This document shows, piece by piece, positions 24,197 through 32,803 of a stretch of DNA of 40,389 nt; the stretch's first letter is position 1; each line of letters starts with the position of its first letter. The notes beneath the pieces are model-generated. The model was not told the DNA's origin, ran no database searches, and was given only the letters and a program-made list of their open reading frames with translations. Source of the stretch: Streptomyces sp. BR123 (GTDB lineage Bacteria; Actinomycetota; Actinomycetes; Streptomycetales; Streptomycetaceae); contig NZ_JACBGN010000034.1 of assembly GCF_013401435.1 (NCBI RefSeq), positions 1-40,389 of the forward strand. The letters run 5' to 3'. The translations under genes were made by a program, and so were the position numbers.

Positions 24197-24225
24197 ATCA
24201 AGGTAGCCGATTCGAAAGGCGAAGC

Positions 24226-24447
24226 GTGGCCAAGAAGCAAGGTGCCATCGAGATCGAGGGCACCGTGATCGAGTCCCTCCCGAACGCCATGTTCAAGGTG
24301 GAGCTCCAGAACGGTCACAAGGTCCTCGCGCACATCAGCGGCAAGATGCGCATGCACTACATCCGCATCCTGCCCGATGACCGGGTCGTCGTGGAGCTCT
24401 CTCCGTACGACCTGACGCGTGGCCGGATCGTCTACCGATACAAGTAG
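24226..24447 (+). CDS. infA: Translation initiation factor IF-1
   Basis: 73 residues, a single OB-fold S1-like domain: [40 protein letters not shown] and [12 protein letters not shown] are nearly invariant in actinobacteria. It blocks the A site during initiation with IF-2 and IF-3. Start is GTG 24226. GAAAGGC and GAAG precede it. Confidence 0.98.
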   Translation: MAKKQGAIEIEGTVIESLPNAMFKVELQNGHKVLAHISGKMRMHYIRILPDDRVVVELSPYDLTRGRIVYRYK

Positions 24448-24520
24448 ATCTTGCTCTCACTCCTGCCTGGGCTGACGTCCCGGTGCGGGTGGTGGCACTG
24501 ACCCGGAGAACCTTAAGAAC

Positions 24521-24634
24521 ATGAAGGTCAAGCCGAGCGTCAAGAAGATCTGCGACAAGTGCAAGGTGATCCGCCGTCACGGCCGGGTCATGGTCATCTG
24601 CGACAACCTGCGCCACAAGCAGCGCCAGGGCTGA
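24521..24634 (+). CDS. rpmJ: 50S ribosomal protein L36, zinc-binding type
   Basis: 37 residues: [20 protein letters not shown], then [16 protein letters not shown]. Cys11, Cys14, Cys27 and His32 form the zinc ribbon of the C+ form. It is very short but unmistakable and in its expected place between infA and rpsM. No strong Shine-Dalgarno is adjacent (CCGGAG about 13 bases upstream). It is followed by a 196-base gap with -10-like TAAGAA and TACATA and no gene. Confidence 0.97.
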   Translation: MKVKPSVKKICDKCKVIRRHGRVMVICDNLRHKQRQG

Positions 24635-24830
24635 CGCACGCCGACCGACCTGCACTTCGCAGTTCTTCGCGCGACGTAAGAAAACGTACATACGCAGGAC
24701 CCGCCCAGCCCCGCAGGGGGTCGGCGGCACCTCCGGCGGGGGCCGGGGACCCGGACGTACCACTGCTCACGGGCGGTCGGCGGTCGGGAGCGGTCTTGCG
24801 GAAGACCCCCGAACACACAGGAGCCATTGA

Positions 24831-25211
24831 ATGGCACGCGTTTCCGGTGTTGACATCCCGCGCGAAAAGCGCGTGGAGATCGCACTCACCTACGTCTTCG
24901 GTATCGGGCGCACCCGGTCCAAGGAGATCCTCGCCTCCACCGGCGTGAACCCGAACACCCGCGTTCGTGACCTGTCCGAGGAGGACCTGGTCAAGATCCG
25001 CGAGTACGTGGACGCCAACCTCCGTACCGAGGGTGACCTCCGCCGCGAGATCCAGGCCGACATCCGCCGCAAGGTCGAGATCGGCTGCTACCAGGGTCTG
25101 CGCCACCGTCGTGGCCTGCCGGTCCGCGGTCAGCGCACCAGCACGAACGCGCGTACCCGCAAGGGCCCGCGTCGCGCGATCGCCGGCAAGAAGAAGCCGG
25201 GCAAGAAGTAG
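24831..25211 (+). CDS. rpsM: 30S ribosomal protein S13
   Basis: 126 residues: [32 protein letters not shown] with a helix-hairpin-helix, and a basic tail [20 protein letters not shown] that touches P-site tRNA. AGGAG lies 8 bases before the ATG. It begins the alpha block. Confidence 0.98.
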   Translation: MARVSGVDIPREKRVEIALTYVFGIGRTRSKEILASTGVNPNTRVRDLSEEDLVKIREYVDANLRTEGDLRREIQADIRRKVEIGCYQGLRHRRGLPVRGQRTSTNARTRKGPRRAIAGKKKPGKK

Positions 25212-25265
25212 TCCTGTTCAGCGGTCTTGCGCTGTAGGACCGACCACCTCCCGTAGGAGTAAGAG

Positions 25266-25670
25266 ATGCCCCCCAAGGGTCGTCAGGGCGCTGCCAAGAA
25301 GGTGCGCCGCAAGGAAAAGAAGAACGTCGCTCACGGCCACGCGCACATCAAGAGCACGTTCAACAACACGATCGTCTCGATCACGGACCCGTCCGGCAAC
25401 GTGATCTCCTGGGCCTCCGCCGGCCACGTCGGCTTCAAGGGCTCGCGCAAGTCCACCCCCTTCGCCGCGCAGATGGCCGCCGAGTCGGCCGCCCGCCGCG
25501 CGCAGGAGCACGGCATGCGCAAGGTTGACGTCTTCGTCAAGGGTCCGGGCTCCGGCCGCGAGACCGCGATCCGCTCCCTCCAGGCCACCGGCCTCGAGGT
25601 CGGCTCGATCCAGGACGTCACCCCCACCCCGCACAACGGCTGCCGTCCGCCGAAGCGCCGCCGCGTCTGA
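25266..25670 (+). CDS. rpsK: 30S ribosomal protein S11
   Basis: 134 residues: [38 protein letters not shown], and the C-terminal [19 protein letters not shown]11 forms part of the 30S platform. Gap of 54 bases after rpsM. In Escherichia coli rpsD follows; here rpoA does, after a strong hairpin. Confidence 0.98.
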   Translation: MPPKGRQGAAKKVRRKEKKNVAHGHAHIKSTFNNTIVSITDPSGNVISWASAGHVGFKGSRKSTPFAAQMAAESAARRAQEHGMRKVDVFVKGPGSGRETAIRSLQATGLEVGSIQDVTPTPHNGCRPPKRRRV

Positions 25671-25700
25671 CGCAGCGACGCCTGTGCGTCCTTGAGAGTC

Positions 25701-25736
25701 CGGGCGGTACGTCCCCTTCGGGGGCCGTGCCGCCCG
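25701..25736 (+). terminator. UUCG-capped hairpin between rpsK and rpoA
   Basis: CGGGCGGTACG (25701-25711) pairs with CGTGCCGCCCG (25726-25736) with one G-T wobble. Inside, CCCC and GGGG enclose a TTCG tetraloop, a very stable arrangement. TACCCTT follows. It lies 30 bases after the rpsK stop and may reduce or reset transcription before rpoA. Confidence 0.75.
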
Positions 25737-25751
25737 TACCCTTGCAGTACG

Positions 25752-25767
25752 GCTGTACCCGTACAGC
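25752..25767. promoter_or_regulatory. Palindrome upstream of rpoA
   Basis: GCTGTAC (25752-25758) and GTACAGC (25761-25767) are perfect inverted arms separated by CC, 48 bases before the rpoA ATG. It could be an operator or a short RNA stem. A -35-like TTGCAG (25742) lies beside it but without a well-spaced -10. Confidence 0.35.
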
Positions 25768-25815
25768 ACTTGTCGGGCGTCAAATAGTGGGCGTCCACGA
25801 CTGAAGGAAAAAGAC

Positions 25816-26838
25816 ATGCTTATCGCTCAGCGTCCTTCGCTGACCGAAGAGGTCGTCGACGAGTACCGCTCGCGGTTCGTGATCGAGCCGCTGGAGCCGG
25901 GCTTCGGCTACACCCTCGGCAACTCCCTGCGCCGTACCCTCCTGTCCTCGATCCCGGGTGCCGCTGTCACCAGCATCCGCATCGACGGTGTCCTGCACGA
26001 GTTCACCACCGTGCCGGGCGTCAAGGAGGACGTGACCGACCTCATCCTCAACATCAAGCAGCTGGTCGTCTCCTCGGAGCACGACGAGCCGGTCGTGATG
26101 TACCTGCGCAAGCAGGGTCCCGGCCTGGTCACCGCTGCCGACATCGCGCCCCCGGCCGGTGTCGAGGTGCACAACCCGGACCTGGTCCTCGCCACCCTGA
26201 ACGGCAAGGGCAAGCTGGAGATGGAGCTGACCGTCGAGCGCGGTCGCGGCTACGTCTCCGCCGTCCAGAACAAGCAGGTGGGCCAGGAGATCGGCCGTAT
26301 CCCGGTCGACTCCATCTACAGCCCCGTGCTCAAGGTCACGTACAAGGTCGAGGCGACCCGTGTCGAGCAGCGCACCGACTTCGACAAGCTGATCGTCGAC
26401 GTCGAGACCAAGCAGGCCATGCGCCCGCGCGACGCCATGGCGTCCGCCGGCAAGACCCTGGTCGAGCTGTTCGGTCTGGCCCGCGAGCTCAACATCGACG
26501 CCGAGGGCATCGACATGGGCCCGTCCCCGACGGACGCCGCCCTGGCCGCCGACCTGGCGCTGCCGATCGAGGAGCTGGAGCTCACGGTCCGCTCCTACAA
26601 CTGCCTCAAGCGCGAGGGCATCCACTCCGTGGGCGAGCTCGTCGCCCGCTCCGAGGCCGACCTGCTCGACATCCGCAACTTCGGTGCGAAGTCGATCGAC
26701 GAGGTCAAGGCGAAGCTGGCCGGCATGGGCCTGGCCCTCAAGGACAGCCCGCCCGGATTCGACCCGACCGCCGCCGCCGACGCGTTCGGCGCGGACGACG
26801 ACGCCGACGCCGGCTTCGTCGAAACCGAGCAGTACTGA
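25816..26838 (+). CDS. rpoA: RNA polymerase alpha subunit
   Basis: 340 residues. The N-terminal dimerisation domain (to about residue 230) contains [28 protein letters not shown], and the C-terminal DNA- and activator-binding domain (about 255-315) contains [17 protein letters not shown] and [16 protein letters not shown] linker and an acidic tail follow the usual actinobacterial form. It starts with ATG after GAAGGAAAAAG. rplQ lies 138 bases downstream past several hairpins. Confidence 0.98.
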   Translation: MLIAQRPSLTEEVVDEYRSRFVIEPLEPGFGYTLGNSLRRTLLSSIPGAAVTSIRIDGVLHEFTTVPGVKEDVTDLILNIKQLVVSSEHDEPVVMYLRKQGPGLVTAADIAPPAGVEVHNPDLVLATLNGKGKLEMELTVERGRGYVSAVQNKQVGQEIGRIPVDSIYSPVLKVTYKVEATRVEQRTDFDKLIVDVETKQAMRPRDAMASAGKTLVELFGLARELNIDAEGIDMGPSPTDAALAADLALPIEELELTVRSYNCLKREGIHSVGELVARSEADLLDIRNFGAKSIDEVKAKLAGMGLALKDSPPGFDPTAAADAFGADDDADAGFVETEQY

Positions 26839-26850
26839 TTTCCACCCGCC

Positions 26851-26885
26851 GCCGGCGGCTGAGGTCCTTGGCCTCAACCGCCGGC
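26851..26885 (+). terminator. First hairpin between rpoA and rplQ
   Basis: GCCGGCGG (26851-26858) pairs with CCGCCGGC (26878-26885). After a single C/A mismatch, TGAGG pairs with CCTCA around a 7-base loop. It lies 12 bases after the rpoA stop. Confidence 0.65.
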
Positions 26886-26903
26886 CGGGCTTGATCGCAC
26901 TTT

Positions 26904-26923
26904 CCCGGGGCGTCCGCCCCGGG
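26904..26923 (+). terminator. Second hairpin between rpoA and rplQ
   Basis: CCCGGGGCG (26904-26912) pairs perfectly with CGCCCCGGG (26915-26923). A third, weaker stem CACCGG (26932-26937) with CCGGTG (26950-26955) follows before the rplQ binding site. Confidence 0.6.
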
Positions 26924-26976
26924 GGAACTGACACCGGTACCTGACACGGCCGGTGCAGATACGAAGGAGTAACACC

Positions 26977-27447
26977 ATGCCGCGTCCCGCCAAGGGTGCC
27001 CGTCTGGGCGGCAGCGCCGCGCACGAGAAGCTTCTCCTCGCGAACCTCGCGAAGGCGCTCTTCGAGCACGGCCGCATCACGACGACCGAGGCCAAGGCCC
27101 GCCGCCTGCGTCCGGTCGCCGAGCGTCTGATCACCAAGGCGAAGAAGGGCGACATCCACAACCGTCGCCTGGTTCTCCAGACGATCACGGACAAGAGCAT
27201 CGTCCACACGCTCTTCACCGAGATCGCCCCGCGCTTCGAGAACCGCCCCGGTGGTTACACGCGCATCACCAAGATCGGCAACCGTCGCGGCGACAACGCC
27301 CCGATGGCGGTCATCGAGCTCGTCGAGGCCCTGACCGTGGCCCAGCAGGCCACCGGTGAGGCCGAGGCCGCCACCAAGCGTGCGGTCAAGGAGGCCGAGG
27401 CCAAGGCCGAGGCCCCCGCCGAGGTCGAGGAGACCAAGGAGGCCTGA
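26977..27447 (+). CDS. rplQ: 50S ribosomal protein L17
   Basis: 156 residues. The core [36 protein letters not shown] and [20 protein letters not shown] identify L17. The last 40 residues are an Ala/Glu/Lys-rich tail typical of high-G+C Gram-positives. ATG 26977 follows AAGGAG; the frame is open upstream to 26953 without similarity. Confidence 0.97.
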   Translation: MPRPAKGARLGGSAAHEKLLLANLAKALFEHGRITTTEAKARRLRPVAERLITKAKKGDIHNRRLVLQTITDKSIVHTLFTEIAPRFENRPGGYTRITKIGNRRGDNAPMAVIELVEALTVAQQATGEAEAATKRAVKEAEAKAEAPAEVEETKEA

Positions 27448-27479
27448 TCCTTCGGGATCGTGCCTGCCTGATCGGCTCT

Positions 27480-27513
27480 GAACGGGCCCGCCCTTCCCGG
27501 GGCGGGCCCGTTC
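27480..27513 (+). terminator. Strong terminator after rplQ
   Basis: GAACGGGCCCGCCC (27480-27493) pairs with bases 27500-27513 over 14 bp around a six-base loop. It ends the ribosomal cluster; truA begins 40 bases later. Confidence 0.85.
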
Positions 27514-27553
27514 TGCATGAGGTGAAGAGCATGCGCTTGAGAGGATCGGTCAC

Positions 27554-28405
27554 GTGAGTGACGAGGTGGAGCCCGGGCACGTCCGGGTAAGGCTGGACCT
27601 GAGTTACGACGGCACGCACTTCTCCGGCTGGGCGAAGCAGCGCACGCTGCGGACCGTCCAGGGCGAGCTGGAGTCGGCCCTGCAGACGGTGATGCGGCTG
27701 CCGTACCCGGTCGAGCTGACCGTGGCCGGGCGGACCGACGCGGGCGTGCACGCCCGCGGGCAGGTCGCCCAGTTCGACCTGGCCGAGGAGGTGTGGGCGG
27801 AGCACGGCGACAAGCTGCTGCGCCGCCTCGCGGGCAAGCTGCCGCACGACGTACGGGTCTGGAAGGTCGCCGAGGCCCCGGCGGGCTTCAACGCCCGGTT
27901 CTCCGCCGTCTGGCGCCGCTACGCCTACCGCGTGGGCGACCACTCCGGAGGCGTGGACCCGCTCCTGCGCAACCACGTGCTGTGGCATCCGTGGCCGCTG
28001 GACGTGGCCGCCATGAACGAGGCCGCCGTGGAGCTGCTCGGCGAGCACGACTTCGCCGCGTACTGCCGCAAGCGCGAGGGCGCCACGACGATCCGCACCC
28101 TCCAGCAGCTGAGCTGGGAGCGGGGCGGGGACGGGATCGTCACCGCGACCGTCCGCGCCGACGCCTTCTGCCACAACATGGTCCGCTCGCTGGTCGGAGC
28201 CCTGCTGCACGTCGGTGACGGGCACCGGACCGCGGACTGGCCCGGCAAGGTGCTGCGGGCCGCAGTACGGGACTCCTCGGTACACGTGGTCAAGCCGCAC
28301 GGGCTGACCCTGGAGGAGGTCGGCTACCCGGCGGACGAGCTGCTGGCCGCCCGCAGCAGGGAAGCCCGGAACGTGCGCACGCTGCCGGCCGCAGGCTGCT
28401 GCTGA
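27554..28405 (+). CDS. truA: tRNA pseudouridine(38-40) synthase TruA
   Basis: 283 residues; isomerises uridines 38-40 in tRNA anticodon arms. [17 protein letters not shown] starts the fold, and the catalytic Asp62 is in [12 protein letters not shown]. The [18 protein letters not shown] and [16 protein letters not shown] segments are also typical. Start is GTG with GAGG 9 bases upstream. It commonly follows rplQ. Confidence 0.96.
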   Translation: MSDEVEPGHVRVRLDLSYDGTHFSGWAKQRTLRTVQGELESALQTVMRLPYPVELTVAGRTDAGVHARGQVAQFDLAEEVWAEHGDKLLRRLAGKLPHDVRVWKVAEAPAGFNARFSAVWRRYAYRVGDHSGGVDPLLRNHVLWHPWPLDVAAMNEAAVELLGEHDFAAYCRKREGATTIRTLQQLSWERGGDGIVTATVRADAFCHNMVRSLVGALLHVGDGHRTADWPGKVLRAAVRDSSVHVVKPHGLTLEEVGYPADELLAARSREARNVRTLPAAGCC

Positions 28406-28454
28406 CCGGCCGGACCCGTCGGCCCGTCGTCGGCCGTCGCCGCCCGTTATCCGT

Positions 28455-28484
28455 TTGGGCGGATCCCTCCCGGGCCGGGACAAT
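28455..28484 (+). promoter_or_regulatory. Promoter for leaderless ABC-F mRNA
   Basis: TTGGGC (28455-28460), an 18-base spacer and GACAAT (28479-28484) form a plausible promoter. The ATG at 28492 lies 7 bases after the -10, at the expected transcription start. Confidence 0.5.
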
Positions 28485-28491
28485 GCCCCGC

Positions 28492-30111
28492 ATGGGACAT
28501 CTCGAAGCCAGCCACCTGGAGTACTACCTTCCCGACGGGCGGGTCCTGCTCCCCGACGTCTCCTTCCGCGTGGGGGAGGGGTCGGTGGTCGCGCTCGTCG
28601 GGGCGAACGGGGCCGGCAAGACCACCCTGCTGAAGCTGGTCTCCGGTGAGCTCCAGCCGCACGGCGGCGGCGTCACGGTCAGCGGCGGCCTCGGCGTGAT
28701 GTCCCAGTTCGTGGGCTCCGTGCGGGACGAGACGACGGTACGGGACCTGCTGGTCTCGGTGGCCCAGCCGCGGATCCGGGACGCCGCCAGGGCGGTCGAC
28801 CATGCCGAGCATCTGATCATGACGGTGGACGACGAGGCCGCGCAGATGGCGTACGCGCAGGCGCTCAGCGACTGGGCCGACGTCCGCGGGTACGAGGCCG
28901 AGACCCTCTGGGACGTGTGCACCACGGCCGCACTGGGCGTCCCGTACGACAAGGCGCAGTTCCGCGAGGTGCGCACGCTCTCGGGCGGTGAGCAGAAGCG
29001 GCTCGTACTGGAGGCGCTGCTGCGCGGGCCGGACGAGGTGCTCCTCCTCGACGAGCCGGACAACTACCTCGACGTCCCGGGCAAGCGGTGGCTGGAGGGG
29101 CAGCTGAAGGCCACCCGCAAGACGGTGCTCTTCGTCAGCCACGACCGCGAGCTGCTGTCCCGGGCCGCCGAGAAGATCATCAGCCTGGAGCCGAGCCCCA
29201 CGGGCACGGACGTGTGGGTGCACGGCGCGGGCTTCGACACGTATCACGACGCCCGCAAGGAGCGCTTCGCGCGCTTCGAGGAGCTCAAGCGGCGCTGGGA
29301 CGAGGAGCACGCCCGTCTGAAGGCGCTGGTGCTCCGGCTGCGCAACCAGGCCGCGAGCAGCCCCGACATGGCCTCGCGTTACCGGGCCATGCAGACCCGC
29401 TTCCAGAAGTTCGAGGAGGCCGGGCCGCCGCCGGAGCCGCCGCGCGAGCAGGAGATCCGGATGCGGCTGCGCGGAGGCCGCACCGGCGTGCGTGCGCTGA
29501 CCGTGGAGAACCTGGAGCTGACCGGCCTGATGAGGCCGTTCTCGCTGGAGGTCTACTACGGGGAGCGGGTCGGCGTGCTCGGCTCGAACGGCTCGGGGAA
29601 GTCGCATTTCCTGCGGCTGCTGGCCGGCGAGGACGTGGCCCACACCGGGCAGTGGAAGCTGGGCGCCCGCGTGGTCCCCGGCCACTTCGCGCAGACCCAC
29701 GCCCACCCGGAGCTCTTCGGCCGCACCCTTGTCGACATCCTGTGGACGGAGGCCGCGAAGGACCGCGGCGCCGCGATGGCCGTACTGCGCCGGTACGAGC
29801 TGGAGCGCCAGGGCGACCAGCCGTTCGAGAAGCTGTCGGGCGGCCAGCAGGCCCGCTTCCAGATCCTCCTGCTGGAGCTGGCGGGCACCACGGCGCTGCT
29901 CCTGGACGAGCCGACGGACAACCTGGACCTCGAGTCCGCGGAGGCGCTGCAGGACGGACTGGAGGCGTACGAGGGCACTGTGCTGTGCGTCACGCACGAC
30001 CGCTGGTTCGCGCGCACATTTGACCGTTTCCTGGTCTTCGGTTCGGACGGTGTTGTGCGGGAGACTCGGGAACCCGTCTGGGACGAACGTAGGGTCGAGC
30101 GCGAGCGCTAG
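28492..30111 (+). CDS. ABC-F family ATPase
   Basis: 539 residues, two ABC domains and no membrane segments. Domain 1 has Walker A GANGAGKT (37-44), signature LSGGEQKR and Walker B LLLDEPDNYLD. Domain 2 has GSNGSGKS, LSGGQQAR and LLLDEPTDNLD. A charged inter-domain linker (about 250-320, KERFARFEELKRRWDEEHARLKAL region) precedes domain 2. ABC-F proteins act on ribosomes (translation rescue or antibiotic target protection) rather than in transport. I cannot say which subgroup this is. ATG 28492 is preferred over 28483 because 28483 lies inside the apparent -10 box. Next to the ribosomal cluster, a housekeeping translation role seems likely. Confidence 0.88.
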   Translation: MGHLEASHLEYYLPDGRVLLPDVSFRVGEGSVVALVGANGAGKTTLLKLVSGELQPHGGGVTVSGGLGVMSQFVGSVRDETTVRDLLVSVAQPRIRDAARAVDHAEHLIMTVDDEAAQMAYAQALSDWADVRGYEAETLWDVCTTAALGVPYDKAQFREVRTLSGGEQKRLVLEALLRGPDEVLLLDEPDNYLDVPGKRWLEGQLKATRKTVLFVSHDRELLSRAAEKIISLEPSPTGTDVWVHGAGFDTYHDARKERFARFEELKRRWDEEHARLKALVLRLRNQAASSPDMASRYRAMQTRFQKFEEAGPPPEPPREQEIRMRLRGGRTGVRALTVENLELTGLMRPFSLEVYYGERVGVLGSNGSGKSHFLRLLAGEDVAHTGQWKLGARVVPGHFAQTHAHPELFGRTLVDILWTEAAKDRGAAMAVLRRYELERQGDQPFEKLSGGQQARFQILLLELAGTTALLLDEPTDNLDLESAEALQDGLEAYEGTVLCVTHDRWFARTFDRFLVFGSDGVVRETREPVWDERRVERER

Positions 30112-30149
30112 GGGGAGCCCGCCCCCGGGCGGTCGATCGGGGAGGCACA

Positions 30150-31430
30150 GTGCGGCTGCGGTCCGGTACCTGGCTCGGGAAACGGCACGACCCGGCGGTG
30201 CGGCGGGACGTGGCCGCCCGGCTGCTGGCTCCCGCTTCCCGCCCGTGGTTCGCCGGCATGCTGGTCGTGGTCCTCGGGATCTCCGTCGCCACCAGCCTGC
30301 GGTCGAACTGGGGCTCGGACAACGCCTTCGTCGTGAAGGCCGCCGAGACGCTGCTGGCGGGCGGCTCGCCGTACGAGGACAAGCGCTTCCTGTACCTGCC
30401 GAGCGCCGTGGTCATGGCGGTGCCGGAGGCGCTGCTGCCGACGCCGGTGCTGCGCTGGGTGCTGCCGCCGGTGATGTCGGGCCTGGTGGCCGCGGGCTGG
30501 TGGGCGGCGCTGCGGCTGTTCTCGGTGCCGGCCCGCTCGCGGTTCGCGGTCGGCGGGTTCGCCGTGCTGGCGCTGGCCTTGCGGCCGTACGTGAACCTCG
30601 TCCTGATAGGCAACTGGACCGCGGTCTCGGTGGCCGCCCTGCCGCTCGCCCTGCTGCTCGCGCACCGGCGCTCGTGGACGGCCGCAGGCCTGGTGGTGGG
30701 GCTGGCGATCGCCTGCAAGCCGATGCTGGTGCCGATCGGCCTGCTGTTCGTGCTGGCGCGCCGGTGGCGGGGGCTGGCGGTGGCCGTGCTGGTGCCGCTG
30801 GGGACGTCGCTGCTGGGCGCGCTGCTGATGCCCAGCCCCTCGCTGTTCTTCACCAAGACGCTGCCGTTCCTGCTCCGGGGGCAGGACGCGTACGCCCTGC
30901 CCTGGGACGCCTCGCCGATCGCGGTGCTGCCCCGGCTGGGAGTGCCGGTCCCGGTCGCGGTGGCGGTGGCGGGGCTGGGGGCGCTCGGCGGACTGTGGGC
31001 GGCCTGGCGGCGGTGGCGGCGGGAGGACGACCGGGACCGGGGCGAGCTGCGGCTGGCGGAGACGGCCTGCATGGTGATGCTGGCCGCATTCCTGGTGTCG
31101 CGGCCCTCCTTCGACCACTACCTCCTGGTGGTGCTTCCGCTGCTGCTGGCCTCGGGGGTGCGGGCGGGTTCGGCGGTGCGCTCCGGCTGGTTCTGGCTGG
31201 GGATGTTCCCGCAGGTCGCGGGGGTGCCGTGGCCCTCGGAGCTGGAGCGCAAGCGGCGGGCGTTCAAGGACTGCTTCACGCTGTGCGTGTGGGCGGCCGC
31301 CCTCGCGCGGCGGTGCCTGCGTCCGGCGCGGGTTAACCTGGAAGGCGTACGAACTGCAGGGACCCTTCCCGGGCCCGGAACAGAGCGCAACGCGGAGCCC
31401 GCCGAGGCGGGCTCCGGGCCTGCGTTTTGA
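30150..31430 (+). CDS. GT87-like polytopic glycosyltransferase
   Basis: 426 residues with about ten hydrophobic segments. An early outside loop (WGSDNAFVVKAAETLLAGGSPYE region, about 53-75) and the RPYVNLVLIGNWTAV and IACKPMLVPIGLLF segments match polyprenyl-phosphate-mannose-dependent mannosyltransferases (DUF2029/GT87). Substrate is unknown. GTG 30150 follows GGAGG at a 4-base spacing. The last 30 or so residues (after CLRPARVNLEG) lose hydrophobicity and codon bias, and contain an intrinsic terminator. The true conserved protein may therefore have ended earlier, with the present stop acquired later. Confidence 0.8.
   Translation: MRLRSGTWLGKRHDPAVRRDVAARLLAPASRPWFAGMLVVVLGISVATSLRSNWGSDNAFVVKAAETLLAGGSPYEDKRFLYLPSAVVMAVPEALLPTPVLRWVLPPVMSGLVAAGWWAALRLFSVPARSRFAVGGFAVLALALRPYVNLVLIGNWTAVSVAALPLALLLAHRRSWTAAGLVVGLAIACKPMLVPIGLLFVLARRWRGLAVAVLVPLGTSLLGALLMPSPSLFFTKTLPFLLRGQDAYALPWDASPIAVLPRLGVPVPVAVAVAGLGALGGLWAAWRRWRREDDRDRGELRLAETACMVMLAAFLVSRPSFDHYLLVVLPLLLASGVRAGSAVRSGWFWLGMFPQVAGVPWPSELERKRRAFKDCFTLCVWAAALARRCLRPARVNLEGVRTAGTLPGPGTERNAEPAEAGSGPAF
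31394..31428 (+). terminator. Terminator inside 3-prime end of GT87-like gene
   Basis: GGAGCCCGCC (31394-31403) pairs with GGCGGGCTCC (31406-31415), and TTTT occurs at 31425-31428. The whole element lies within codons before the TGA at 31428-31430. Confidence 0.75.
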
Positions 31431-31456
31431 CCCTTCCAGGGCACGGTGGGTATCCT
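31427..31456 (+). promoter_or_regulatory. rplM-rpsI promoter overlapping upstream stop codon
   Basis: TTGACC (31427-31432) and TATCCT (31451-31456) are 18 bases apart, a good HrdB-type promoter. The -35 overlaps the upstream stop codon and the T-run. Transcription from about 31463 gives a leader of about 205 bases before rplM. The leader has a small CCGGT/ACCGG stem near 31511 and no gene. Confidence 0.7.
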
Positions 31457-31668
31457 GCTGGTTCGTTATGCGTATTGGCTTGCTCATTCTCACGTGAAAG
31501 GGCCTTACGCCGGTCCACCGGGCCGATGACCAGCGGTACACACGGGTTGCGTCCCCGATGTGAACCAGGGCTGTCGTGATCGTCCGTGGTGGCCTTGTCA
31601 GGACCCTTCCCTTCGGGCCGCGAGGCTCGGGGGAGAACCCATCACTGAAGAAGCGAAGGCATACGACC

Positions 31669-32112
31669 GTGCGTACGTACAGCCCCAAGCCCGGCGACAT
31701 CTCGCGCCAGTGGCTCGTCATCGACGCCCAGGACGTCGTCCTCGGCCGTCTGGCGACCCAGGCCGCTGCCCTCCTCAAGGGCAAGCACAAGCCGACCTAC
31801 GCCCCCCACATGGACATGGGCGACTTCGTCATCGTCATCAACGCCGACAAGGTCCACCTGTCCGGCAACAAGGCGACCCAGAAGATGGCCTACCGCCACT
31901 CCGGCTTCCCGGGCGGTCTGCGCTCCGTGCGCTACGACGACCTGCTGGCGAACAACCCGGAGAAGGCCGTCGAGAAGGCCGTCAAGGGCATGCTCCCCAA
32001 GAACTCCCTGGGCCGTCAGATGCTCTCGAAGCTGAAGGTCTACTCGGGCGACCAGCACCCGCACGCTGCCCAGCAGCCGGTGCCGTTCGAGATCACCCAG
32101 GTCGCGCAGTAG
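31669..32112 (+). CDS. rplM: 50S ribosomal protein L13
   Basis: 147 residues: [40 protein letters not shown] and the [18 protein letters not shown] segment. L13 is an early 50S assembly protein. GTG 31669 is the actinobacterial start and has GAAGG 9 bases upstream. Confidence 0.98.
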   Translation: MRTYSPKPGDISRQWLVIDAQDVVLGRLATQAAALLKGKHKPTYAPHMDMGDFVIVINADKVHLSGNKATQKMAYRHSGFPGGLRSVRYDDLLANNPEKAVEKAVKGMLPKNSLGRQMLSKLKVYSGDQHPHAAQQPVPFEITQVAQ

Positions 32113-32154
32113 TTCCGGCCACCCCCTAAGACGTAGAGAATTCTGAGGAGCATC

Positions 32155-32670
32155 GTGGCCGAGACCACCGCCGAGACCCCCGTCGACGAGTTCGAGGGCG
32201 TCGAGGAGTACACCACCGAGTCGGACGTCGTCGTCGAGGGCGACTACACCTCCGAGTCCCTTGCCGGTCGCTTCGGCGACCCCCAGCCGGCCGCCGGCCT
32301 GGGTCGTCGCAAGAACGCCATTGCCCGTGTCCGGATCGTTCCGGGCTCCGGCAAGTGGAAGATCAACGGTCGCACCCTTGAGGACTACTTCCCCAACAAG
32401 GTGCACCAGCAGGAAGTCAACGAGCCGTTCAAGCTGCTCGAGCTCGACGGTCGTTACGACGTCATCGCCCGCATCGCGGGTGGCGGCGTCTCCGGCCAGG
32501 CCGGCGCCCTGCGCCTCGGCGTGGCCCGTGCGCTGAACGAGGCGGACGTCGACAACAACCGCCCGGCGCTGAAGAAGGCCGGCTTCCTCTCCCGCGACGA
32601 CCGTGCGGTCGAGCGCAAGAAGGCCGGTCTGAAGAAGGCCCGTAAGGCTCCGCAGTACAGCAAGCGTTAA
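32155..32670 (+). CDS. rpsI: 30S ribosomal protein S9 with acidic N-terminal extension
   Basis: 171 residues, about 40 longer than Escherichia coli S9. Residues 1-42 are an acidic extension (Glu, Asp, Thr, Val). The core has [21 protein letters not shown] and [19 protein letters not shown]. The tail ends in KAPQYSKR, whose last Arg contacts P-site tRNA. Start is GTG after TGAGGAG. Pairs with rplM as usual. Confidence 0.98.
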   Translation: MAETTAETPVDEFEGVEEYTTESDVVVEGDYTSESLAGRFGDPQPAAGLGRRKNAIARVRIVPGSGKWKINGRTLEDYFPNKVHQQEVNEPFKLLELDGRYDVIARIAGGGVSGQAGALRLGVARALNEADVDNNRPALKKAGFLSRDDRAVERKKAGLKKARKAPQYSKR

Positions 32671-32693
32671 TCTGCGCCTGCTGTTCAGCAACG

Positions 32694-32736
32694 ACCGCCC
32701 CGGCAGCACTCTCTGTGCTGCCGGGGCGGTTCGTTT
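32694..32736 (+). terminator. Strong terminator after rpsI
   Basis: ACCGCCCCGGCAGCAC (32694-32709) pairs perfectly over 16 bp with bases 32715-32730 around TCTCT, followed by TCGTTT. It lies 24 bases after the stop. Confidence 0.9.
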
Positions 32737-32803
32737 ACCGCCACAAGCGGCACATACCTGTCACCAGCGGTCTCAAGCGAAGCGCGATCTTGGGAGGACA
32801 ACA

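Noticed and set aside
24635..24830. Gene in the rpmJ-rpsM gap
   Set aside because: No frame has a plausible start, codon bias or known product; only weak -10-like boxes.
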